NCBI GenBank assembly: GCA_008933765.1
Contig: WBUK01000002.1
Coordinates: forward strand, 248,001-312,000
Length of the DNA: 64,000 nt
DNA from: Ignavibacteriaceae bacterium
Lineage (GTDB): Bacteria; Bacteroidota; Ignavibacteria; Ignavibacteriales; Ignavibacteriaceae
Direction: 5' to 3'
Both the position numbers and the translations under genes were made by a program. Position 1 is the stretch's first letter. Every line of letters begins with the position of its first letter. Shown here one piece after another: positions 33,608 through 42,774 of the stretch. The notes beneath the pieces were generated by a model. The model saw only the letters and a list, made by a program, of their open reading frames with translations. It was not told where the DNA came from and searched no databases.

Positions 33608-33982
33608 TTATACCATTTTTTCAGCTACTGCAGTCGCAACTGCATAGTTGTTCGAATGACTTAACGATATGTGAATTGTAACACCTTGAGCACGAATCCG
33701 GGCTATTTTGGGCAAATCCTCCAGAAGAGGCGCTCCGTCGCTTTCATTTTTTACTGAAATATCCTGCCACGCCACTGTTGGGTCATATTTCATAACGGCT
33801 TTATAAACCGCTTCTTTTATTGCGAAACGAGCGGCGTATCGTCTGTATTTATCACCTTTAGTCGAGCAATATTCAACCTCGGTGGGGGTGTAAATTTTCT
33901 CCAAAAATTTATCACCGTAGGTTTCAATTGATTTTTGTATCCGGTCAATCTCTATAATATCAACACCGATGCCTACAATCAT
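33608..33982 (-). CDS. acpS: holo-[acyl-carrier-protein] synthase
   Basis: A 124-residue phosphopantetheinyl transferase of the trimeric AcpS type. The N-terminal GIGVDIIEIDRI carries the metal-binding Asp, and RRYAARFAIKEAVYKA carries the second acidic ligand. It transfers 4'-phosphopantetheine from CoA to ACP for fatty acid synthesis. ATG overlaps the ggt stop (ATGA). It ends 101 bases before the HNH gene. Confidence 0.95.
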   Translation of the reverse strand: MIVGIGVDIIEIDRIQKSIETYGDKFLEKIYTPTEVEYCSTKGDKYRRYAARFAIKEAVYKAVMKYDPTVAWQDISVKNESDGAPLLEDLPKIARIRAQGVTIHISLSHSNNYAVATAVAEKMV

Positions 33983-35712
33983 TTTTCAGAAACTCCTTTT
34001 GCAAGTCCGGCTCCCGCCCGATCTGAAGCACCTGTTACTTTTCCGGTAGCGGGGTCAATCCTAATCGCTTCCATAAGCCCCAAAAATTCTATATCAGTCA
34101 GGTGATACCCCATTTCAATCAACTTTTCAGCCGTTTCTTCGGTTATTGCACCTGTTTCAACGGAAATTACTTCCGGGTACCATTGATGATGGATAAAAGG
34201 CGTGTTAACCGCGCGTTCAACATCCATATCAAAATCAATTGCGTTAAGAATAACCTGTAAAACAGAGGTTATAATGGTTGAACCACCCGGGGTACCCACA
34301 ATCAAAAAGGGCTTGCCATCTTTCAGAACAATGGTTGGTGTCATCGAACTGAGCATTCTTTTACCCGGCTGGATTGAGTTGGCTTCATTCCCCAGTAAGC
34401 CGAATTGATTCGGTACACCGGGTTTGGCTGAAAAATCATCCATCTCGTTGTTTAAAAAGAACCCTGCTCCTTTAACCACAACTTTAGAGCCATAGCCGGA
34501 ATTTATTGTAGTTGTTACACTTACCGCATTTCCGCTGCTATCTAAGATAGAGTAATGAGTAGTCTCACTGCTTTCAAAAAAATTAGTCAACCCGGGTTCA
34601 ACTTCTTCCGAAGGAGTAACCCTATCCCCGATTTCATTAAAAAGTTGCTTTCCATATTCTTTCGATGTAAGTTCCTCAACCGGAATATCATAAAAATCGG
34701 GGTCTCCGAGATATTTCGAACGGTCGGCGTAAGCTCTGCGCATTGTTTCCGCTAAAATACGAATATATTCAGGTGAGTTATGCCCGTAAGATTTTAGATC
34801 ATGATTTTCCAAAATATTGAGCATTTCAATTAGTGCAACACCTCCGGAGCTTGGCGGCGCCATTGAAATTATCTTATAACCCCTGTAATTACCAATCACA
34901 GGTTTGCGTTCAATCGCTCTATAACCGGCTAAATCTTCTTTCGTTATAATTCCACTTGAAGAAGTTTGCATCTGTTTAACGATAAGATCGGCAGTTTCAC
35001 CCTCATAAAATCCCTCAATACCAAATTTACTGATCCTTTCCAATGTATTAGCAAGATCAGTTTGTTTAAATATATCACCCGGTTGAAACAATTCACCATC
35101 TTTTGTAAAAATAGCGGAAGTTGAAGGATATTTAAGAAAGGTTTCGTAATATTTTTCAAATGAATGGGCGGTGGAAACAGGCAAAGCAAACCCTTCACGC
35201 GCCAATTTAATTGCGGGCGCTATCACTTTTTCCCGTGGCATTGTACCGTATTTTTTAAGCATTTCTAACATACCGTAAACACTACCGGGCACACCTGCTG
35301 ATAAAATGCCTTCTGTTGCAAGTTCGTGGTTAACCTCGCCCTGTTCATCTAAATACATATCCCGCGTTGCGGCTGCTGGGGCTTTTTCTCTATAGTCAAT
35401 AGTTATCTCTTCCCCACTGGCGGTTCTTAAAACCATGAACCCACCCCCTCCGATATTACCTGCAACCGGATAAGTTACGGCAAGTGCAAACCCCACTGCA
35501 ACGGCTGCATCAACGGCATTACCCCCCTCTTTTAATATCTGAACACCCACTTCCGTTGCAATTGAATCGGCCGAAACAACCATCCCTTCGTACTTGGTAG
35601 TTTGCGCCCGAAGATTGACGCTAAAAATTATTAGTAAAACAAAAAATAAAGAATATAAAAGTTTACGGCAGCTAAAATAATTCGATTCTGGCACGGACAT
35701 TAATACCCTCAT
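33979..35712 (-). CDS. ggt: gamma-glutamyltransferase / glutathione hydrolase
   Basis: A 577-residue N-terminal nucleophile hydrolase with a signal peptide (about 16-37). The autocatalytic cleavage site and nucleophile is Thr384 in ETTHYSILD; the GSGYG-like substrate loop (NSGYGSKVVV) and APPSSGGVAL follow the family. It is processed into large and small subunits in the periplasm and hydrolyses or transfers gamma-glutamyl groups. Two ATG codons (35712, 35700) are possible; the first overlaps the MlaD-like gene by 41 bases. It is coupled to acpS. Confidence 0.95.
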   Translation of the reverse strand: MRVLMSVPESNYFSCRKLLYSLFFVLLIIFSVNLRAQTTKYEGMVVSADSIATEVGVQILKEGGNAVDAAVAVGFALAVTYPVAGNIGGGGFMVLRTASGEEITIDYREKAPAAATRDMYLDEQGEVNHELATEGILSAGVPGSVYGMLEMLKKYGTMPREKVIAPAIKLAREGFALPVSTAHSFEKYYETFLKYPSTSAIFTKDGELFQPGDIFKQTDLANTLERISKFGIEGFYEGETADLIVKQMQTSSSGIITKEDLAGYRAIERKPVIGNYRGYKIISMAPPSSGGVALIEMLNILENHDLKSYGHNSPEYIRILAETMRRAYADRSKYLGDPDFYDIPVEELTSKEYGKQLFNEIGDRVTPSEEVEPGLTNFFESSETTHYSILDSSGNAVSVTTTINSGYGSKVVVKGAGFFLNNEMDDFSAKPGVPNQFGLLGNEANSIQPGKRMLSSMTPTIVLKDGKPFLIVGTPGGSTIITSVLQVILNAIDFDMDVERAVNTPFIHHQWYPEVISVETGAITEETAEKLIEMGYHLTDIEFLGLMEAIRIDPATGKVTGASDRAGAGLAKGVSEK

Positions 35713-36607
35713 TTTTCAACTGTTTTTTGATAAGATCCAAGAGATCCCGGGCGTCTTTTAATGTTTTCTGCATCTCAGCGTAAGTACTGTCATCATATAA
35801 AATTTTCCCGAGGTTATTTTTCCCTGATAAGGTTTCATCAACTAAACCGTCTAATTTTACGATTAATTTATCCGACCGGTTAAGCAAACTATTCAGAGAA
35901 GAAATTGCGGCAGTTACGGAGTCCTGATTGTTTTTTACAAAAGCAGAAGCCGTGGAAGTTAGTGAGTCCGCATTTTTAGTTAGTAAAATGCCGCTTTTAA
36001 TCAAATAATCAATTTGGTCCCTTTGCAGCCGAAGCATTTCTCGGGCTTCTTTCGCTAAGCCGGCAAGGTCTTTCATGCCTGATTTTAAGTCCCTTTTCAT
36101 ATCATTATCCCCCAAGTATGAATTGATTGCATTTAATGCAGTATCTATTTTCCCAAGAATTGCCGGTATATCTTTGCCTACATCGCCGACGAAACCCATC
36201 ACCTCCGGCACATCGAACTGAAACTCACCTTTTTGCAACTTTGTAAGGTCGATAAAATCTTTCCCAGCTGTGGTTTTAATTTCAATCTTTTTTCCGCCCA
36301 TTAAATCCATCATGCTGACAAAAAATCTTGAGCCAACGGGAATGCGTACATCATTATCCAACTGAAGCTCCACCAAAACAGCGCCCTCTTTCACCGTAAT
36401 TGCGTCAACAAACCCTTTACGCACGCCGTTCATAGTAACATCATCGCCAACTTCTAACCCGGAAACATTTTGAAACTCAACCGTAACTTTGTTTTCCGCG
36501 CCGCCAAATGAGAGATTTTTCGACCAACCAATAACCCAGAGCAACACGATAATGCCCATTATCACGGTTAACCCTACTCTAAGTTCCGTTTTCTTTTGAT
36601 CGTTCAT
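35672..36607 (-). CDS. MlaD-family (MCE-domain) lipid transport protein
   Basis: A 311-residue protein with an N-terminal membrane anchor (about 10-28), then one MCE/MlaD domain (VEFQNVSGLEVGDDVTMNGVRKGFV to about residue 115). A long helical C-terminal part is predicted coiled coil. In Gram-negative bacteria such proteins form hexameric rings or tubes moving phospholipid across the periplasm with an MlaE permease and MlaF ATPase; neither partner is next to it here. Its 3' end overlaps ggt. ATG start; a short AT-rich gap separates it from the CNNM-type gene upstream. Confidence 0.88.
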   Translation of the reverse strand: MNDQKKTELRVGLTVIMGIIVLLWVIGWSKNLSFGGAENKVTVEFQNVSGLEVGDDVTMNGVRKGFVDAITVKEGAVLVELQLDNDVRIPVGSRFFVSMMDLMGGKKIEIKTTAGKDFIDLTKLQKGEFQFDVPEVMGFVGDVGKDIPAILGKIDTALNAINSYLGDNDMKRDLKSGMKDLAGLAKEAREMLRLQRDQIDYLIKSGILLTKNADSLTSTASAFVKNNQDSVTAAISSLNSLLNRSDKLIVKLDGLVDETLSGKNNLGKILYDDSTYAEMQKTLKDARDLLDLIKKQLKNEGINVRARIELF

Positions 36608-36666
36608 TCAGTTAACATTTATCTTAATCATTTATTAAAATCTTAAAATACTAAAAAATTAGTATA

Positions 36667-37971
36667 TCAAACCAATTTTTCCGCATCGGGTCTGTTCACT
36701 TTCGCAACCACAATTTGCCTGATTCGGTTCCTTTCAACCTTTGTAACGCGAAAAGAGACATTATCAATTTCAACCGAATAATCTTTGCCCGGTATTTTGC
36801 CCGCTTTTTCCAATATTAAACCGCTCACGGTTTGCACATCCTCCGGTATATTTTCAAATTTAACTTTCATCAAATCTTCTAACTCTTCAATTTCCAATTC
36901 ACCGTTTACAAGAAAAGCGCCTGTGCCTAAAGGGTTTACTGCCGGCTCTTCTTTATCCGATTCATCAATAATCTCGCCAAGAATTTCCTCTAAAATATCC
37001 TCTAATGTAATCAATCCTGAAGTGCCGCCATACTCATCGATCACTATCGCCATGTGAAATTTCTTCTCCTGAAATTCCTGCATTAATTCACTGATTAGTT
37101 TAGTTTCCGGAACAAAAAAGGCAGTTCGTGCTAATTTAGCGGGACTAAAATTACCCTTATTGCGCAAAAATTTATTCTTTATCATCGGAAGCAGGTCTTT
37201 TGCGTATAATATTCCGGTTATTTGGTCGAGGTCATCTTTGAACACCGGTAGCCTGCTGTGCCCCGCATTAAGGATTATTTGCGCAACTTCATCCAATTTT
37301 GCGCCAACAGGTACGGCAACAATATCCACCCTGGGGCGCATAACTTCCTTAACGGAAACATTGGTGTAAGAAATTAACCCTTTAATTATCTCATGTTCTT
37401 TCTCAGCCAAAGTTCCCGCTTTGTGCCCAAGATCTGCAAGAGTCGAAATCTCTTCCTGATCTATAGCAGTTCTCCCTTTTTTAAGCTTGAGCTTACCAAA
37501 TGTAAGGTTTACAAACTCGTTGATTAACTCGGAAGCGGGATATAAAAAAATGCTTATCCAATATAACGGGATAATCGACCAACGAATAAACCGAATCGGG
37601 TCTTTGCTCGCAAAGACTTTGGGTGTGATTTCACCGAAGATTAACACCAAAATTGTCAGAGAAATGATCTGAACGGTTATTGCTGTTTCAACATTCACCG
37701 AAATCTCGGTAGCAACAATTATGGTGATTGCTACGCCCAAAATTGAGGCTAAGGTATTAACTAAATTATTACCAAGCAGAATTGTTACCAATAACCGCTT
37801 TGGTGAATCTATCAGAAAAAACAGATAATGGGATAAAAGAGGGTTGTTTTCGAACCCTCTTTTAATCAATATTTTGTCAGTTCCAAAGAGTGCCACTTCC
37901 GAACCACTGAAAAGCCCGGAAAGAAGAAAGCACAAAATAAGACCTGATAAAAGAATTATTTCCGCTGTCAA
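36667..37971 (-). CDS. hemolysin-C/CorC-type membrane protein (CNNM + CBS pair + CorC_HlyC domain)
   Basis: A 434-residue protein. The N-terminal CNNM/DUF21 transmembrane domain (about 1-190) contains FSGSEVALFG; two CBS domains follow (VMRPRVDIVAVP and the region to ITLEDILEEILGEI), then a C-terminal transporter-associated domain. The family is linked to magnesium or cobalt export; in Bacteroidota the related GldE is needed for gliding, but that assignment cannot be made here. No ATG is available: the start appears to be TTG at 37971. It follows ssb by 15 bases. Confidence 0.88.
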   Translation of the reverse strand: MTAEIILLSGLILCFLLSGLFSGSEVALFGTDKILIKRGFENNPLLSHYLFFLIDSPKRLLVTILLGNNLVNTLASILGVAITIIVATEISVNVETAITVQIISLTILVLIFGEITPKVFASKDPIRFIRWSIIPLYWISIFLYPASELINEFVNLTFGKLKLKKGRTAIDQEEISTLADLGHKAGTLAEKEHEIIKGLISYTNVSVKEVMRPRVDIVAVPVGAKLDEVAQIILNAGHSRLPVFKDDLDQITGILYAKDLLPMIKNKFLRNKGNFSPAKLARTAFFVPETKLISELMQEFQEKKFHMAIVIDEYGGTSGLITLEDILEEILGEIIDESDKEEPAVNPLGTGAFLVNGELEIEELEDLMKVKFENIPEDVQTVSGLILEKAGKIPGKDYSVEIDNVSFRVTKVERNRIRQIVVAKVNRPDAEKLV

Positions 37972-37986
37972 CTAATACACTGATTG

Positions 37987-38487
37987 TTAGAAAGGCAGAT
38001 CGTCTTTTTCCCGACTCTTAGGTTTTTTCCCGCCGGATGGAGCAGCTTCTCCTCCACCCTCAGAATCGGGATAACCTGATGGACCTCCGGTTGATGAATC
38101 GGCGGTATCACCACCGCCGTAGGCTTCAAACGGGCTGGAACCATCAGAGTCAGATTTTTTGTCAACTAACTGTATCCTTTCGGCAATTACTTCAAAAACT
38201 CTCCCTTTGGTTCCATCCTGTCTGTCAAATTCTCTGATTTGGATTCTGCCTTCCACATAAGCTCTTGTGCCTTTTTTCAAGCTTTGGAGAACCCAATCCT
38301 GTAAATTAAAGCCAACAATATTGTGCCATGTAGTTTCATTTGCCCAGTTGCCGTCTTTCCCTCGTGTGCTTCGGCTTGTAGCCATAGTGAACGAGGTAAT
38401 CTGGATACTGTTGTCACTCGAGAAGCGAGTTTCGGCATCTTTTCCCAAATGCCCTATTAAGAAAACTTTGTTAAGTGATAGTGCCAC
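37987..38487 (-). CDS. ssb: single-stranded DNA-binding protein
   Basis: A 166-residue SSB with an OB-fold (about 1-110: LNKVFLIGHLGKDAETRF, TTWHNIVGF, GTRAYVEGRIQIREF). A Gly/Ser-rich disordered linker leads to the acidic tip DDLPF that recruits replication and repair proteins. It coats single-stranded DNA. The start is GTG, supported by GGAG six bases upstream; an ATG two bases upstream is in another frame. It lies after a terminator and so probably heads the next operon. Confidence 0.97.
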   Translation of the reverse strand: MALSLNKVFLIGHLGKDAETRFSSDNSIQITSFTMATSRSTRGKDGNWANETTWHNIVGFNLQDWVLQSLKKGTRAYVEGRIQIREFDRQDGTKGRVFEVIAERIQLVDKKSDSDGSSPFEAYGGGDTADSSTGGPSGYPDSEGGGEAAPSGGKKPKSREKDDLPF

Positions 38488-38535
38488 ATTAATCTCCGTT
38501 AAAGTTAAATTAATTACCTTCGTAAATTAAAATAA

Positions 38536-38568
38536 AAAAGCGAATAACCAATACGGTTATTCGCTTTT
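38536..38568 (-). terminator. rho-independent terminator after the 427-residue T9SS protein gene
   Basis: A perfect ten-pair stem GCGAATAACC/GGTTATTCGC (38540-38549 and 38555-38564) with a five-base loop, flanked by A and T runs that extend the helix to 14 pairs. It lies 22 bases after the minus-strand stop at 38590 and could work in both directions. Confidence 0.9.
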
Positions 38569-38589
38569 AAGTAAAGATATTTTAAATTT

Positions 38590-39873
38590 TTACTTGTTAA
38601 GAATCAGTTTAATATTCTGAGAGGTGTTACCTTGAGTCAAACGGGCGAAATAAACGCCTGATGTCAGGTTAGAACCGTCAAAATTAACTGAATAAAGTGT
38701 TCCGGGTTCAGCATTGTTGTTGAACAACTGTGCAACTAACTCACCGGTTACATTGTAAACATTCAGTGTAGCAATGCCAACCTGATCAACCGAGAATTTA
38801 ATTGTGGTTGAAGGGTTGAATGGGTTAGGATAGTTCTGCTTCAGTTGGAAGCCGGTAACAATTTCGTTGCTTACTTCAACAGTGTTTGAATAAGCGGTTG
38901 TTCCGTCGAAATCAACTTGTTTCAGTCTGTAGTAAAGTGTACCGTTTGCAGCTTTTTCATCAACAAAAGAGTAAGCGTTGGTTGAAGTGCTGGTTCCTTT
39001 ACCGTTTACAAAACCGATTGATTGGAAGTTAACATTGTCGCTGCTTCTTTCCACATCAAAACCTCTGTTGTTTGTTTCCGAAGCGGTTGTCCATGTTAAA
39101 TTAACTTTACCGTCAACCGAGTTGGCAGCGAAAGAAGAAAATTCAACAGGAACAACTCCTGCGGGCCAGTCTGTGGAAACAATCAGATTATCGAAGATAA
39201 CTTTTTCACTTGCGTTGAATTGGCGTAGAGCCACTGCACCAACCGAAATTTCAGTGCCATCTGCTACAAGGGGGCCAACTGCAGGTGTGCCGGGTTCAGT
39301 AGAGAAGTTGTCACCCTGTGCAAAAACATAAAGTGAAACTTCATCATTTGCAGCACCATCAATAATCTTATATTTAACAACTACAACATAAACCTGATCT
39401 AAGTTTAAGTCGGTGTTATAATATACTTGAGTATTGGTAGCAAAACTTAAGCCTAACTGGAAGCCGGCATTTGAAGTTTTGATCCATGTTCTTGCTCTGA
39501 AATCAAAAGTGTTCATTGGAACACTATGTCCAAAATGGAAGAAATAACCTGCAACAGAGGGTTGTGCAGTTACTTTAATTAAAAATGAAGCATATACACT
39601 ACCGGTTGTAACGGAGTCGAAAACTCTGTTAATATCTTGCCCGTTATTGTAAATATATGCGGCACCGCCACCTGAAAGTGGGTATCCCGCCATTTCGATT
39701 CCTTCACCCACTAAGATGTTTGAAGAACCGGCACCACTGTGTGCAACCCAGTTACCGTGTGCTGAAACCGAGTCACCAATCGGATAATTAAAATTTTCCG
39801 TAAAAATCTGCGAATAACCGGTGGTCACCGCTACAAAAAATATGACGCACAGAGTTAATGCTCTTTTCATCAT
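38590..39873 (-). CDS. secreted protein with T9SS type A sorting domain
   Basis: A 427-residue exported protein. A signal peptide (about 1-22) precedes a lectin/laminin-G-like beta-rich region (FTENFNYPIGDSVSAHGNW onward) that I cannot assign to a named family. A fibronectin-like segment (NLTWTTASETNNRGFDVERS) follows, then the C-terminal T9SS sorting domain with QNYPNPFNPSTTIKF and SGVYFARL. It is expected to be surface-exposed or released. The adjacent upstream gene has the same C-terminal architecture. Two consecutive ATG codons follow a GAGG site. It has its own terminator and candidate promoter. Confidence 0.88.
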   Translation of the reverse strand: MMKRALTLCVIFFVAVTTGYSQIFTENFNYPIGDSVSAHGNWVAHSGAGSSNILVGEGIEMAGYPLSGGGAAYIYNNGQDINRVFDSVTTGSVYASFLIKVTAQPSVAGYFFHFGHSVPMNTFDFRARTWIKTSNAGFQLGLSFATNTQVYYNTDLNLDQVYVVVVKYKIIDGAANDEVSLYVFAQGDNFSTEPGTPAVGPLVADGTEISVGAVALRQFNASEKVIFDNLIVSTDWPAGVVPVEFSSFAANSVDGKVNLTWTTASETNNRGFDVERSSDNVNFQSIGFVNGKGTSTSTNAYSFVDEKAANGTLYYRLKQVDFDGTTAYSNTVEVSNEIVTGFQLKQNYPNPFNPSTTIKFSVDQVGIATLNVYNVTGELVAQLFNNNAEPGTLYSVNFDGSNLTSGVYFARLTQGNTSQNIKLILNK

Positions 39874-39909
39874 TTTTACCTCGTGTTTAATTTAGAGAAT
39901 GTTTAATTA

Positions 39910-39940
39910 CAAAATTAATCAATTATTTATTAACAGTAAA
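39910..39940 (-). promoter_or_regulatory. candidate Bacteroidota-type promoter for the 427-residue T9SS protein gene
   Basis: On the minus strand TTTA (39940-39937), 19 bases, then TAATTTTG (39917-39910). The -7 element is complete and the -33 element has three of four bases. It lies between the upstream terminator and the ATG, predicting a leader of about 30 bases. Confidence 0.4.
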
Positions 39941-39960
39941 TTAATAAATCATTTTTTAAG

Positions 39961-39989
39961 AAAAAAAAGGCTGCCCTTTCAGACAGCCT
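39961..39989 (-). terminator. rho-independent terminator after the 756-residue T9SS protein gene
   Basis: Minus-strand hairpin AGGCTGTC/GGCAGCCT (8 pairs, one T-G) with loop TGAAAG, followed by eight T. It lies 12 bases past the stop codon at 40002. Confidence 0.9.
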
Positions 39990-40001
39990 AATTTCAAAAC
40001 A

Positions 40002-42272
40002 TTATTTGAGCAGAGTTAATTTCTTCGTTATGACTGAATTCCCCTGTGTCAAACGATAGAAATATATTCCGGATGGCAAGTTTACTGCATTAAACTGCAG
40101 GTTGTATAACTGTCCCGGTTTTGCAGTTTCGTTGAAGAGTGTTGTTACCAACTCACCACTTATTGAATAAATATTCAGAGTTGCAACTGCCTCTCTATCT
40201 ACTGTGAACGAAATCGTTGTTGACGGGTTGAACGGGTTCGGGTAGTTTTGGTTCAACGAGAAGACAGCCGGGATGGATGTGTTTTCTACCTTTACAACTT
40301 CACTGTACTGGAAGCTGCCATCTAAATCAATCTGCTTAATCCTATAGTATGTAACAGGAAAATCAACATTTGCATCTGTAAATGAATACCGGTTCATAAG
40401 TGTTGAAGTACCTTTACCGGCGACAAATCCGATTTCAACAAAATTATCTCCGTCAACACTTCTTTCTACAGAGAAGCCTTTGTTGTTTACTTCCGTTGAT
40501 GTTACCCAATCTAACAGAACAGATTTTCCATCTCTTACTGCGTTGAAAGAAACCAATTCTACAGGCAACGGGAACATTGGGGTAAAGTAAGGTCCTCCTG
40601 CCATAGTGCTGAAATCTGCATTAAAGCCCGGGTTACCACCCGTGATGTTTCCGGGGATGGATACATCAGAGAAATAAGCAGTGTTCGAAACAACAAATGC
40701 CGCCATTTGAATATTACCCGAGAAACCAAGGTTATTCAGCTCAGTTTTAGGGATTCTGATCTCAAGCCCTCTGCGTGTATCGTATGCAGAGTCAAGAGCA
40801 AAACGAATTGAATTTGTGGCAAAAATACCATCCACTGAAGGACCTTCGGCAGCCGAGCCTGAATTACGGCTCGATCCGATGAACTGTGCCTGCTTGTTTC
40901 CGTTAAAATATTTAGCAGCATCTAAATAGGCTACTGAATCGTTACCTCCGGGGTTAATGACGAATGCCATATCAACCTCGAAGCCCATCTTCCAGTTGGG
41001 GTTGGTCATATCGCCAAACAAGTGACCACCACCGGCAATTCCGCCTAATGCCTGACCGGCAGAGATACCGGTAATGTTATCAAAGTTAAGGAAAACAACG
41101 GTTCCGTTTGCATTGCTTCTGTCTAATTTCGTATCAACTGCGATATAAACATAGTTGGAATCATAAGCGTAAGCTAACCTCCTTACACTAATGTCAGGCC
41201 CGAATCCGGCGTTATTGTTTTGAGACCATCCAACATAAGTATAGTTTTCGTTGAAACGACCGTTTATAATAAAAGGGAAATCCAATGTAAAAGAGCCAAG
41301 CCCTTGGTTGCAACCTAAAATATAGAAATCAATCTTGCCGTCAGGTCTTACCTTATAGGAAAAATCACCGGCACCGTTAGTATTTGTGTTTGCGCCTAAA
41401 GATGTTGAAATAGCATAAGTTCGCGCGTTTGCAGGGTTTTCATTAAGGCTGACCACTCTTATATTCTCATTTCCGCCGCCATATTGGTAGGTTACTATAT
41501 ATCCGTTATTATCTGATTGAATATACCGGATAGTAGTTGATCCGGTAGCAATAACACCGCCCGGCACTGCACCTATCAACTGCCCGGACATATTATACGC
41601 CATAACATTTTTGCCGGAACTGTTGGTAATTATGGCATCAATGTCTCCCTGATAGTTTATAACCGGGCAAGCTGAAGCATGACCGCCAAAACTGTTTGCC
41701 GGCAATTGAACAGAATCTTGCATAACAAAGGTTTCACCATGATCAGTGGTTTTTATTATAAACACTTTGCTTCTTGTGGGATCCACCAACATAAATTTTG
41801 CGGTGTTATCTGAGTTTTTACCGAAAAAGTAAATATTATCACCAAATCTGCTTCCGGCAACATCTGCCTGGTATGAAAATGCAACCGTGGGCGTCGCACT
41901 CGCATTGCTCCATTTGTAAATTTTGAAAGGTGTTGTATTCGAAGTAACTAAATTGCCGGCATAAATCTTACCGTCGTCAGCTGCTTCAACATCATTCAGA
42001 GCAAAAACACCTCCGCTAACACCCGTAAGGTCTAAATCAGCTTCGAAAGCACCTGTTGCGGCGTCAAGTTTCTTTAAGAACAACCCGCCGGTTCTTGACA
42101 CTACATACACTTTGTTATCAATTGATGAATATCCCAGGCCTCTTTCAGTGTTTCCTGTGGAAAACCACGCAGGCATGTTACCGTTGGCTGCAGATTGCAC
42201 CCAATTGGTGGAAAACTGGGCATTTAACTGCCCGATTAATAAGATCAGTGAGAAAAGTATAACTTTTCGCAT
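40002..42272 (-). CDS. large secreted protein with T9SS type A sorting domain
   Basis: A 756-residue exported protein. The ATG at 42272 is preferred over an upstream TTG because it follows a GGAGG site and gives the signal peptide MRKVILFSLILLIGQLNAQ. The N-terminal 300 residues look like a beta-propeller of unknown function (recurring GGVFALNDVEAADDGKIYAGN-type strands). A middle region (about 360-600) resembles a carbohydrate-binding or DUF4623-like beta domain but is not recognised with confidence. The last 160 residues repeat the fibronectin-like plus sorting-domain architecture of the neighbouring gene (NKGFSVERSVDGDNF, QNYPNPFNPSTTISF). It lies 28 bases after the SPOR lipoprotein gene. 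Confidence 0.85.
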   Translation of the reverse strand: MRKVILFSLILLIGQLNAQFSTNWVQSAANGNMPAWFSTGNTERGLGYSSIDNKVYVVSRTGGLFLKKLDAATGAFEADLDLTGVSGGVFALNDVEAADDGKIYAGNLVTSNTTPFKIYKWSNASATPTVAFSYQADVAGSRFGDNIYFFGKNSDNTAKFMLVDPTRSKVFIIKTTDHGETFVMQDSVQLPANSFGGHASACPVINYQGDIDAIITNSSGKNVMAYNMSGQLIGAVPGGVIATGSTTIRYIQSDNNGYIVTYQYGGGNENIRVVSLNENPANARTYAISTSLGANTNTNGAGDFSYKVRPDGKIDFYILGCNQGLGSFTLDFPFIINGRFNENYTYVGWSQNNNAGFGPDISVRRLAYAYDSNYVYIAVDTKLDRSNANGTVVFLNFDNITGISAGQALGGIAGGGHLFGDMTNPNWKMGFEVDMAFVINPGGNDSVAYLDAAKYFNGNKQAQFIGSSRNSGSAAEGPSVDGIFATNSIRFALDSAYDTRRGLEIRIPKTELNNLGFSGNIQMAAFVVSNTAYFSDVSIPGNITGGNPGFNADFSTMAGGPYFTPMFPLPVELVSFNAVRDGKSVLLDWVTSTEVNNKGFSVERSVDGDNFVEIGFVAGKGTSTLMNRYSFTDANVDFPVTYYRIKQIDLDGSFQYSEVVKVENTSIPAVFSLNQNYPNPFNPSTTISFTVDREAVATLNIYSISGELVTTLFNETAKPGQLYNLQFNAVNLPSGIYFYRLTQGNSVITKKLTLLK

Positions 42273-42299
42273 TTGAACCTCCAAGAATTAAAAAATTGA

Positions 42300-42734
42300 C
42301 TAAAATTCCACAGTCAAAATAAATGCATCCGAGAATTCTTTTTGTGCCCGTAGCTTAGTCCGGAGCTCTTCAGCTTCTTCTCTGGATTCTCTCGGGCTGA
42401 GCCTCACCACATAAAGTGAAGTTCTCGAATCGTAACTTACGAAAATTTCTTCATTTAATTTGCTTTTTACACTTTCCCTGAATTTTTTTGCATTCTCGAA
42501 GGTACTGTAGGCACCAATCTGAAGAATATAAACATAGGATTTTGGCACTTCAACCTTTGAATCAACCGAGGGTGAATAATCAACACTTTTAATTGTGTCA
42601 AGTTGGTTTTCTGCAACCGGTTTCTCTTCCACCTTTTGTTCCTCTACCGAAGCACATGATGAAAGGTAAAAAACAATCACAAGTGAAGCAATTGCCTGTG
42701 GCAAATACTTCAGGCTATTTTTCAAAAGGCTCAA
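42300..42734 (-). CDS. SPOR-domain lipoprotein
   Basis: About 144 residues. A lipoprotein signal ends at the lipobox LSSC; a Glu/Val/Lys-rich linker follows, then a C-terminal SPOR domain (YVYILQIGAYSTFENAKKFRESV to about the end). SPOR domains bind denuded glycan strands of peptidoglycan, often at septa. No ATG exists; of two in-frame TTG codons the one at 42734 has AAGG at a proper distance, so it is preferred over 42740. It sits in a run of envelope genes between the SGNH lipoprotein and a T9SS protein. Confidence 0.85.
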   Translation of the reverse strand: MSLLKNSLKYLPQAIASLVIVFYLSSCASVEEQKVEEKPVAENQLDTIKSVDYSPSVDSKVEVPKSYVYILQIGAYSTFENAKKFRESVKSKLNEEIFVSYDSRTSLYVVRLSPRESREEAEELRTKLRAQKEFSDAFILTVEF

Positions 42735-42774
42735 TGCCAAAATCCTTTTAATTAGAATTCGAATTTAATTAAAG

